NCBI GenBank assembly: GCA_949743895.1
Contig: CATJUX010000106.1
Location: 1-8,731 of the forward strand
DNA from: JANFXS01 sp022791155
Lineage (GTDB): Bacteria; Bacillota; Clostridia; Lachnospirales; Anaerotignaceae
Reading direction: 5' to 3'
Length of the DNA stretch: 8,731 bases
A model generated the notes under the pieces. That model made no database searches. It saw nothing but the letters and a program-made list of their open reading frames with translations, and was not told the DNA's origin. Below, piece by piece: positions 1 to 5,924 of this stretch (its first letter is position 1; every line of letters starts with the position of its first letter). Made by a program: the position numbers and the translations under genes.

Positions 1-33
1 ATTATAAAAATAAAGAATGATTTAGGTGAGACA

Positions 34-750
34 ATGATTGGAAGGGTTTTTATCACAGGAGACAAACATGGAACATTTGTTCCATTATTTGGATTTGCTG
101 AAAAAACGGAACTTATGGAAACTGACATTTTGATAATCGCTGGTGATGCTGGATATGTTTGGAAGGAAGACTATCATTATAATATAGAAAGTTTGCACCA
201 GATTTTTCCGGGCACAATTGCTTTTATTGATGGAAACCATGAAAACCATGCTATTTTGAATAATTTGGAAATAAGCAGATGGAATGGCGGAAATGTTCAC
301 AAAGTCGGAGAAAGAGTATATCATCTGATGAGAGGTGAAATATTCTCAATTTATGAAAATAATTTTTTTGTTTTTGGCGGTGCTCGTTCCGTTGACAAAG
401 ACAGGAGAGAGGAAGGAATCAGTTGGTGGAAAGAGGAAGAACCTTCTTTTGAAGAAATAGAGCATGGCAAAAGACAAATCATCAGCCATTCAAATGAAAT
501 TGACTATGTTATAACTCATGAAACGCCTTTGTTTGCCAGAGAATATATTTCAAGGTTGAAACCAATTGACAGTGACTATTTTCTTCCCAAAGTTTTTGAC
601 ACTTGGTATAAAATGCTGTCAGATTCTCCACGCTTAAAAAAATGGTATTTCGGACATATGCATGCAGATAAATTAATAGCGCCAAAATTGCGCGCTGTGC
701 ATAGCGACATTTTGCCGCTTGGTGAGGAAACACCCATTCCATGGGCATAA
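34..750 (+). CDS. Calcineurin-like metallophosphoesterase
   Basis: A 238-residue protein carrying the ordered metal-binding motifs of the calcineurin-like phosphoesterase fold: GDKHG (residues 9-13, Asp10 and His12), AGDAG (36-40, Asp38), DGNHE (66-70, Asn68 and His69), ITHE (160-163, His162) and GHMH (207-210). This is a complete di-metal hydrolase site for phosphomono- or diesters. The stretch around residues 116-132 (GARSVDKDRREEGISWW) is typical of a small Firmicutes subfamily of such enzymes, also seen in phages and plasmids; its natural substrate is not known to me. No signal peptide or membrane segment is visible, so it should be cytoplasmic. The ATG at 34 follows an AGGTGAG ribosome binding site (24-30). 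The DUF2339 gene starts 39 nt downstream on the same strand, so the two may share a transcript. The enzyme class is secure; the substrate is open. Confidence 0.9.
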   Translation: MIGRVFITGDKHGTFVPLFGFAEKTELMETDILIIAGDAGYVWKEDYHYNIESLHQIFPGTIAFIDGNHENHAILNNLEISRWNGGNVHKVGERVYHLMRGEIFSIYENNFFVFGGARSVDKDRREEGISWWKEEEPSFEEIEHGKRQIISHSNEIDYVITHETPLFAREYISRLKPIDSDYFLPKVFDTWYKMLSDSPRLKKWYFGHMHADKLIAPKLRAVHSDILPLGEETPIPWA

Positions 751-789
751 TTGACAAAAAGTTATGAATTTTTGAAAGCTGGTGAAGTT

Positions 790-3030
790 ATGAAAACTAT
801 AGATGAACTGCAAAACGAAGTGAATGAATTGTCATCAAGGCTGAAATCACTGGAGCATGCAAAAATTAACAACGAAACAATAACTGCTAAAGATATATTG
901 TATATACATGAAAAAATAGCAGAACTAAACACCCAACTAAGCGAAATTAGAAGCTTGAACAATAAAGCTGAAGAAGAAATAAATTTAGAAACAAAAAAAC
1001 AATTCAATGAAATCCCAGTTCAACAATCGCCACATATGCCAATGGTTGAAAATGAAAAAATTCATCAAAACCATGAAATTCAAAAAAGCGATGTTTCGGT
1101 TCAAAGTGATGCTTCAATTCAAAAAGATGATAAAAAAACAGAAAAGACATTTGATATATCAGAGGCAAACATAGGAAAATACATAGTTGGAGTTCTGGCG
1201 TCAATACTTATATTGATTGCCACAGGGATGTTTGTAAAGACAATATGGGCAGCCATCCCAAACATAGCAAAATTTGGAACCATATTAACAATTGGAACTC
1301 TTATATCTTTAGTTGGATGGACAAAAATTATAAAACTTGGAAACAAAAATGGATTTTGGACAAGCATAACCGGCTGCGGAACTGCAATTACATTTATATC
1401 AATAATTTCAGGGGGATTAATATGGAATCTTTATGGTCTGACCATATCTGGAATGTTGATGATTGTCTGGTTCAGTGTCAATTTTATATTGTCAGGGAAA
1501 TCAAACTCAAATATATTTTACATAATAACTTATATTGGCGGCATAATTTCACTAACATTATCAATTATATCATTCACAGTTGACACAAGCATTGCCAATC
1601 AAATTGGTTTTATATTTATGGTTATAGTTATGCTGTGTTTCGGTGAATATGGGATTTATAAAAACAAAAACTTTTTAATACCATGGTTAAATTTGATTTT
1701 TTCGTTTGTCACAGTTTCACTGATATATACTTCAATGAAAAACATATTCACAATGTCCCTATTACAAGTGTTTATGTCTGCTGTTTTATTGTTTGAATCA
1801 CAAAGAGTTCTTTCAGACTCTTTAATCGAATATAAAATCATAAAATCTGCTTTAAGCTGTGTTTCAGCAATATTTATAACGGCCAGTGTCATTATTTTAT
1901 TTAATGCTGAAAATCTGTTTGAAAACAATTTTTCAGCATTTGTTGGCGCAACATCACTTTTAATAATATTCGTTGTTGGGATAACACAAATAAAAAATGC
2001 TGAAAGAATAAAGTTTATGTTTTTGGGAGTTTCTCCCATAGCGGCTCTTTTATTCGGGGCAATTTCATATGGAACTGTTAAGTCATTGTCAATGTTCCCT
2101 TTGTCGATTTCAGTTATCATGTCATTCAATTCAAAAATAAGAAACGACAAAATAAACCGTCTTTCATCAGTTATATTTTATGCTGTGTCATACTGCACAT
2201 TTTTTGAGTTTGTTTATAACGATTTGTCTGAAACCATGATATGGGCAAATTGCATAATGCTGTCGTCAGTTTTAATCATAGATTATATATTGATTACATT
2301 CAAAGAAAAATCTCAGCTTCATAACACAGAACGAACTGTAAACATAATTATACTGTTCATAGCAATGTGGCTTGCATCAGGCCCCCTAAAAATAAACATG
2401 TCAGCATTGTTGTTAATTATATCAATCATTATAGCCGCTCACCGTTTGCTTGTGCTTAACAATGAAGTGGACAAAGAATCTGTTGACTATAATCTTGCGA
2501 ATATATTATATATAATAATATTACTTGTGATACATTTGATCGGTTACGTTTGCAATATTTTCGTTGATTATGAATACGAAAGAGCAATGTTCACAGCTGC
2601 AATTATATTGCTGTCTACAGTTATGATATATGACAGTTTGAAGTTCAAAAACATATTGTGTACTATATTTTCAGTTTTAGCATGTAATGTAAATATGTTT
2701 TATTTGTCAGCTGTATGGCCTGCTTTAAGCAATGCACTGTTTTTCAGCATGGCTGGAATAATAGTTTCAGCTTTATTTATAATGCTTGGGTTTATGTTCA
2801 GGCATAAAGATATTAGAATATTGGGATTAATAACAATGATAATATATGTATTAAAAATAGTTTTTATAGACGTGTCATTGTCAAGCGGCAAAAGCACAAA
2901 TATAGCAATGCTTCTGTTTGGAGGAATAGTGTGTTATTCAATAAGCTTTGCATATAACAAGCTAAACAAAATATATGGAAGAGATTTTGACAAAAATATA
3001 ACCACTCAAAAAGATTTGTCTAAAAAGTAA
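790..3030 (+). CDS. DUF2339-type polytopic membrane protein
   Basis: A 746-residue membrane protein. Residues 1-66 are a charged, heptad-rich probable coiled coil. Residues 67-125 form a polar linker rich in Gln, Lys and Ser. From residue 131 to about 735 hydrophobic segments follow one another almost without a break, roughly twenty membrane passes. The layout, and the C-terminal part at 670-725 (Arg followed by ILGLITMIIYVLKIVFIDVS at 677-696 and a last hydrophobic pair), match my memory of the DUF2339 family, whose function is unknown. I chose the ATG at 790, preceded by GGTGAAG (781-787). An in-frame TTG at 751 would add 13 residues but has no ribosome binding site and directly follows the preceding stop. 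No catalytic motif is visible. An unrelated polytopic protein with a coiled-coil head cannot be excluded. Confidence 0.75.
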   Translation: MKTIDELQNEVNELSSRLKSLEHAKINNETITAKDILYIHEKIAELNTQLSEIRSLNNKAEEEINLETKKQFNEIPVQQSPHMPMVENEKIHQNHEIQKSDVSVQSDASIQKDDKKTEKTFDISEANIGKYIVGVLASILILIATGMFVKTIWAAIPNIAKFGTILTIGTLISLVGWTKIIKLGNKNGFWTSITGCGTAITFISIISGGLIWNLYGLTISGMLMIVWFSVNFILSGKSNSNIFYIITYIGGIISLTLSIISFTVDTSIANQIGFIFMVIVMLCFGEYGIYKNKNFLIPWLNLIFSFVTVSLIYTSMKNIFTMSLLQVFMSAVLLFESQRVLSDSLIEYKIIKSALSCVSAIFITASVIILFNAENLFENNFSAFVGATSLLIIFVVGITQIKNAERIKFMFLGVSPIAALLFGAISYGTVKSLSMFPLSISVIMSFNSKIRNDKINRLSSVIFYAVSYCTFFEFVYNDLSETMIWANCIMLSSVLIIDYILITFKEKSQLHNTERTVNIIILFIAMWLASGPLKINMSALLLIISIIIAAHRLLVLNNEVDKESVDYNLANILYIIILLVIHLIGYVCNIFVDYEYERAMFTAAIILLSTVMIYDSLKFKNILCTIFSVLACNVNMFYLSAVWPALSNALFFSMAGIIVSALFIMLGFMFRHKDIRILGLITMIIYVLKIVFIDVSLSSGKSTNIAMLLFGGIVCYSISFAYNKLNKIYGRDFDKNITTQKDLSKK

Positions 3031-3328
3031 AATATATAATAAAAAGTTAAAAATTTAAGAAAATTATATCGCATTTGTTTTTTGGCCGATTTGCAATTTT
3101 CATAACGAAACGCAGTTGCACAAACTGTCTAAAACTGTTGATAATTTCACATTACATCAACACAAATTAAAATGATTTTTCATGTCTTTCATGAAAATGT
3201 ATGATTACGAACTTAGCTATCTGCTGTATACAAAAATATTGCCATTTTAATCAGCAGAAATATGCATTTTAATTTAAGGCTGCATACTTTTTTGACAAAA
3301 GATTTGTTGTTCAATCCCAATTTCACTT
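3031..3328. other. Gene-free, hairpin-rich intergenic stretch
   Basis: No convincing coding frame with a ribosome binding site. It contains inverted repeats: TTTTCATG (3177-3184) with CATGAAAA (3190-3197) around a 5-nt loop; TCTGCTG (3220-3226) with CAGCAGA (3252-3258); and TATGCA (3261-3266) with TGCATA (3281-3286) followed by six T. No RNA family was recognised. It may be the long 3' untranslated region of the DUF2339 gene or hold a small RNA ending at the terminator at 3316-3354. Confidence 0.5.
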
Positions 3329-3354
3329 TTAATCAAATGAAATTGGGTTTTTTT
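3316..3354 (+). terminator. Rho-independent terminator, + strand
   Basis: CCCAATTTCA (3316-3325) pairs perfectly with TGAAATTGGG (3338-3347) around a 12-nt loop, followed by seven T (3348-3354). The T run exists only on the + strand, so it ends rightward transcripts, presumably that of the DUF2339 gene about 290 nt upstream. It overlaps the 3' end of the convergent merR gene, whose stop codon (3329-3331) lies in the loop. A weaker stem (3261-3286) followed by six T precedes it. Confidence 0.8.
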
Positions 3355-3706
3355 CGGTATTTTTCAATTCATATTTATCAATTTTCATATTCAGAAGCTC
3401 AAGAGAGCCTTGCATCTCCTCAATTCTTGAAACAAGAAGTTCCCTTTGTTTGATTAGTATATTTTTTCTCTCATTTGCAGTTCTATCTCCTTTTTTGAAT
3501 AGGGAAACATATTCGACAAGTGCATCAATATGAACACCTGCTTTTCTCATGCATTTCATCATTTTGACCCATTCGCATGATGGCTCGTCATAATCCCTCG
3601 CACCACTTTTGTTTCTTGGAACAGGTGGTATTAAACCAATCCTTTCATAATATCTCAAAGTGTCAGGAGTTAAATTATATTTTTTGCTGACTTCTGTTAT
3701 TGTCAT
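3329..3706 (-). CDS. MerR-family regulator, AdhR/NmlR-like
   Basis: A 125-residue transcription factor. Residues 1-38 form the MerR winged helix-turn-helix (ITEVSKKYNLTPDTLRYYER, then IGLIPPVPRNKSGARDY at 23-39). Residues 41-72 complete the DNA-binding domain, and 76-113 form the dimerising coiled coil. Cys52 lies in the KCMRKAG segment. A cysteine at this position is the thiol sensor for aldehydes and other electrophiles in Bacillus AdhR and in NmlR proteins, so an electrophile-responsive role is likely but inferred. The ATG at 3706 is preceded by AGAGGTGAAAC; an upstream in-frame ATG at 3754 has no such site and would add a non-homologous tail. No aldehyde dehydrogenase or reductase, the usual partner, is adjacent. 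The promoter at 3790-3820 contains a matching operator, indicating autoregulation. Confidence 0.9.
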   Translation of the reverse strand: MTITEVSKKYNLTPDTLRYYERIGLIPPVPRNKSGARDYDEPSCEWVKMMKCMRKAGVHIDALVEYVSLFKKGDRTANERKNILIKQRELLVSRIEEMQGSLELLNMKIDKYELKNTEKNPISFD

Positions 3707-3789
3707 AGTTTCACCTCTAAATATATAGAAATAATACATATTAAAATTTATCATAATTAATGATCAAAAAATTCAATTCCTTGAATCTG

Positions 3790-3820
3790 ATTTTATCACT
3801 TGGAGTGAACTCTATGTCAA
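3790..3820 (-). promoter_or_regulatory. merR promoter with 19-bp spacer
   Basis: Read on the - strand: a perfect -35 TTGACA (3815-3820), a 19-bp spacer and TAAAAT (3790-3795) preceded by TGA, an extended -10. The overlong 19-bp spacer is the hallmark of promoters activated by MerR-family proteins through DNA distortion. An A/T tract (about 3821-3845) just upstream could act as an UP element. Transcription would start near 3782, giving a leader of about 76 nt before merR. Confidence 0.8.
3799..3816. promoter_or_regulatory. Probable MerR/NmlR-type operator
   Basis: CTTGGAGTGAACTCTATG on the + strand is an imperfect palindrome: arms 3799-3806 and 3809-3816 match at 6 of 8 positions around a 2-bp centre. 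It fills the spacer of the merR promoter, exactly where MerR-family dimers bind. It resembles the CTTGGAGT-N2-ACTCCAAG type of site that I recall for NmlR-like regulators. Binding by the adjacent MerR protein is inferred. Confidence 0.7.
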
Positions 3821-3863
3821 CAAAAAAATTTTATTTTTTTAATTTGAAAACATCACAGTCAAA

Positions 3864-4145
3864 TTAAAATATCTCCTTTATTTCATCAATCAAAATGGCG
3901 TCTGTATTATTTTCAATAAATTTTAATACATTATCTATTATGTCCGATGCATGTGAAACCTCATTTGTGACACAAGAAAAACCAATAACAATATCTTTAT
4001 GCGAGTCCTGTTTTTCAACTTCAGCCACAGAAACATTGAATTTATGCTTAGTTTTTTCAACAATGCTTTTAACAACCATTCTTTTTTCTTTTAGAGACGA
4101 AACCCACTCTGCTCTAAGCTGAACAATACAAGTTCCAACTATCAC
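3864..4145 (-). CDS. DUF503 family protein (YlxP-like)
   Basis: A 93-residue protein with the DUF503 signature: a first strand (IVGTCIVQL), then SLKEKR (17-22), RMVVKSIVEKTKHKF, and FNVSVAEV (36-43). A second beta-alpha unit follows, ending near LIDEIKEI, as in Bacillus YlxP. The fold is a small ferredoxin-like alpha/beta sandwich; the function is not established, although ylxP homologues usually sit between infB and rbfA in the translation and ribosome-maturation cluster. I chose the GTG at 4145, where family members begin. The longer frame from TTG at 4157 is unlikely because the purine-rich AGAAGGG abuts that TTG, but lies 12 nt before the GTG. No clear promoter lies between it and the tRNA terminator, so readthrough may supply it. 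Its place beside tRNA genes is atypical. Confidence 0.88.
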   Translation of the reverse strand: MIVGTCIVQLRAEWVSSLKEKRMVVKSIVEKTKHKFNVSVAEVEKQDSHKDIVIGFSCVTNEVSHASDIIDNVLKFIENNTDAILIDEIKEIF

Positions 4146-4183
4146 AAAACACCACAACCCTTCTTGTTAAACATGATATAGGA

Positions 4184-4209
4184 AAAAGACCATCATATGA
4201 TGGTCTTTT
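4184..4209 (-). terminator. Perfect palindromic terminator after the tRNAs
   Basis: A perfect 26-bp palindrome centred between 4196 and 4197 (half-site AAAAGACCATCAT). It forms a stem with a GACC/GGTC core and ends in a T run on the - strand (five T up to 4183). It begins five bases after the tRNA-Gly 3' end, so it ends the tRNA transcript. By symmetry it could also work on the + strand, where no gene feeds it. Confidence 0.88.
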
Positions 4210-4213
4210 AGTA

Positions 4214-4285
4214 AGCGCGAAACGAGATTCGAACTCGCGGCCCTCGCCTTGGCAAGGCGATGCTCTACCACTGAGCCATTCGCGC
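4214..4285 (-). tRNA. tRNA-Gly (anticodon GCC)
   Basis: The cloverleaf is complete on the - strand: acceptor GCGCGAA with TTCGCGC, D stem GCTC/GAGC, anticodon stem TCGCC/GGCGA around loop TTGCCAA (anticodon GCC at 4251-4253), T arm GCGAG-TTCGAAT-CTCGT with one G-U pair, and discriminator T. The following bases are TAC, so CCA is not encoded and must be added by the CCA-adding enzyme. It lies 15 nt after tRNA-Phe and shares its transcript. Confidence 0.96.
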
Positions 4286-4300
4286 ATATAAAATTCACAG

Positions 4301-4373
<73 letters not shown>

Positions 4374-4420
4374 ATATATATTGTAAAGAAAAAGCAAACC
4401 TTCTCATCAACTGCTTAACT

Positions 4421-4449
4421 ATAATATCAAAAATATTATATATTGTCAA
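4421..4449 (-). promoter_or_regulatory. Promoter of the tRNA-Phe/tRNA-Gly unit
   Basis: On the - strand: perfect -35 TTGACA (4444-4449), a 17-bp spacer and -10 TATTAT (4421-4426). This is a near-consensus housekeeping sigma promoter, as expected for stable RNA genes. The start should lie near 4414, leaving a leader of about 40 nt to be trimmed by RNase P. Confidence 0.88.
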
Positions 4450-4591
4450 TACTAATTTTTCATATTTATTGTTAAAAATTCAAACATGTTGCATTTTAAT
4501 TATTTTGTTAAAACTGTTCTTGAGTCTAAAAATATACTTTTATTGCATAAATAGAATAAAAAACCAATTAATTATATGAAACACCATTTGC

Positions 4592-4656
4592 ATGATATGT
4601 TAAAAGCATGGCTGTTGCAGCAATATTAAGAACAACAGCCACGCTTACCATATCAT
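4592..4656 (-). terminator. Terminator hairpin of the Ser/Thr operon
   Basis: On the - strand, 26 nt after the transporter stop codon, GCGTGGCTGTTG (4644-4633) pairs with CAACAGCCATGC (4617-4606) with one mismatch and a 15-nt loop, followed by TTTTAA. An outer 8-bp stem, ATGATATG (4592-4599 on +) with CATATCAT (4649-4656), can extend the structure across an internal loop. The T run is short, so termination may be incomplete. Nothing else was recognised in 4450-4591. Confidence 0.65.
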
Positions 4657-4681
4657 TTTTCAACTGACAGCGTGTTTTTTA

Positions 4682-5875
4682 TCACTTCACTTTTTCTCCA
4701 ATAGAATCCATAAGCACGGCTATGGCGCCATCTCCTGTAACATTGCATGCTGTTCCAAAACTATCCTGTGCAATGTAAAGTGCTATCATAAGAGCAAGCA
4801 TTGAATCTGTGAAGCCAAGCATTGATTCCAATATTCCCAATGCTGCCATCACGGCGCCCCCTGGAACACCAGGTGCAGCAACCATAGTTACGCCAAGCAT
4901 AAGTATGAAAGGTAATATTGACAAGAATGAAAATTCCCAGCCATTAAGCATCATAATAGCTATGGCACAGCTTGTGAGTGTTATTGTGCTTCCAGAAAGA
5001 TGAATTGTTGCACATAAAGGACATACAAATTCTGCAATACGATCAACCACGCCATTTTTCTTAGTGCATTGAACGGTTACAGGAATTGTAGCTGCTGATG
5101 ATTGAGTTCCTATGGCTGTGAAATATGCTGGAAGCATGTTTTTGATGAGTTTGACTGGATTTTTCTTTGAAAATGATCCAGCAATGGCATATTGTATAAA
5201 AAGCATTGCGATGTGGAGAAGTATGATAATTCCAAAAACTTTAATGAACACTGACATGATCTCAAACACAGTTCCCGCATAAGTCATGTTGGCAAATATC
5301 CCATAAACATGAAATGGAAGCAATGGTATAATTATGCTTGTTACAAGTTTTGTTATTATATCCTGCAATCCTTTAAAAACATTTCTCAATGGCTCATTTT
5401 CTGTGACAGCAATTCCCAAACCAAATGTGAAAGCTATCAAAAGAGCCGTCATAACAGGCATGACTGCCGGCATTTCAACTGAAAAATATCCAGAAAGCAT
5501 TGTTTCTTCAGCATTTTGGGCATTGTCCATAACAATTGAGCCAACTTTAAGAAACGCTGGGAATATTGCTGTATCCACAAAATAAGTAAGTGTCCCAGCC
5601 ATTATTGTTGAAATGTAAGCAACTGCTGCTGTAAGCGCAAGCGTTTTTCCAGCGCCAGTTCCAAGATCAGCAATTCCAGGCACAACAAACCCTACGATTA
5701 TAAGTGGTATGGCAAAATTTAAGAAATTCCCAAATATTCCATTAAATGTAGCTCCCAACCTTATAAGCACATCTGAGTTAATAACATTTTTTGAAATCAT
5801 ACCAATTATAATACCAATAACAATAGCAATGATAAGTCTGGGGAGTAAACCTAATTTTTTCTTTTCACTATTCAT
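4682..5875 (-). CDS. SLC1-type amino acid:cation symporter, probably Ser/Thr
   Basis: A 397-residue member of the dicarboxylate/amino acid:cation symporter (SLC1, GltPh/SstT) family in the cytoplasmic membrane. Visible core elements are the serine-rich hairpin HP1 (GTQSSAATIPV, 256-266), the TM7 unwound motif (TIHLSGST, 290-297), hairpin HP2 (AAPGVPGGAV, 333-342) and TM8 (QDSFGTACNVTGD, 370-382). In TM8, Asp371, Asn378 and Asp382 align with GltPh Asp394, Asn401 and Asp405. The arginine that binds acidic side chains (GltPh Arg397) is Gly374, and the TM7 NMDGT is replaced. This argues against glutamate, aspartate or dicarboxylates and fits SstT-like serine/threonine uptake, as does its place after two hydroxy-amino-acid deaminases. 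The ATG at 5875 is the first possible start after an in-frame stop (5900-5902) and has no adjacent ribosome binding site. Confidence 0.9.
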   Translation of the reverse strand: MNSEKKKLGLLPRLIIAIVIGIIIGMISKNVINSDVLIRLGATFNGIFGNFLNFAIPLIIVGFVVPGIADLGTGAGKTLALTAAVAYISTIMAGTLTYFVDTAIFPAFLKVGSIVMDNAQNAEETMLSGYFSVEMPAVMPVMTALLIAFTFGLGIAVTENEPLRNVFKGLQDIITKLVTSIIIPLLPFHVYGIFANMTYAGTVFEIMSVFIKVFGIIILLHIAMLFIQYAIAGSFSKKNPVKLIKNMLPAYFTAIGTQSSAATIPVTVQCTKKNGVVDRIAEFVCPLCATIHLSGSTITLTSCAIAIMMLNGWEFSFLSILPFILMLGVTMVAAPGVPGGAVMAALGILESMLGFTDSMLALMIALYIAQDSFGTACNVTGDGAIAVLMDSIGEKVK

Positions 5876-5876
5876 A

Positions 5877-5903
5877 TTATATCGCCATGAGCCAAATTCT
5901 CAT
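5877..5903 (-). CDS. Possible 8-codon leader ORF (MRIWLMAI)
   Basis: Between the threonine ammonia-lyase stop and the transporter, a perfect AAGGAGG (centred near 5911) lies 4-5 nt before an ATG at 5903. That ATG opens the frame ATG AGA ATT TGG CTC ATG GCG ATA TAA. The stop is separated by one base from the transporter ATG (TAATATG), a layout typical of translational coupling by re-initiation. It may instead be only a by-product of the hairpin described at 5884-5906. The peptide shows no run of serine, threonine or branched-chain codons, so classical attenuation is not supported. Confidence 0.4.
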   Translation of the reverse strand: MRIWLMAI

Positions 5904-5906
5904 GGC
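5884..5906 (-). promoter_or_regulatory. Hairpin between SD and transporter start codon
   Basis: GCCATGAG and CTCATGGC form a perfect 8-bp stem with a 7-nt loop (AATTTGG on the - strand). The 5' arm contains the leader ATG (5903-5901). The stem begins one base after GGAGG (5912-5908) and ends 8 nt before the transporter ATG. Folding therefore shortens the effective distance between Shine-Dalgarno and ATG from 32 to about 9 nt and buries the leader start. No T run follows, so it is not a terminator. Confidence 0.6.
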
Positions 5907-5924
5907 CCCTCCTTCTTTTTAGTA

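Noticed and set aside
1656..2150. Open frame of 164 codons on the - strand
   Set aside because: Antisense to the membrane segments of the DUF2339 gene, with no start signal or family resemblance.
3262..3453. Small + strand frame in the intergenic region and merR 3' end
   Set aside because: No ribosome binding site, crosses the terminator and is mostly antisense to merR.
4470..4605. Three copies of TGTTAAAA (4470, 4506, 4598)
   Set aside because: Irregular spacing and low complexity; expected by chance in such AT-rich DNA.
5877..5903. Leader ORF as an amino-acid attenuator
   Set aside because: The peptide MRIWLMAI has no run of regulatory codons and no terminator hairpin follows; only a coupling or hairpin role is kept.
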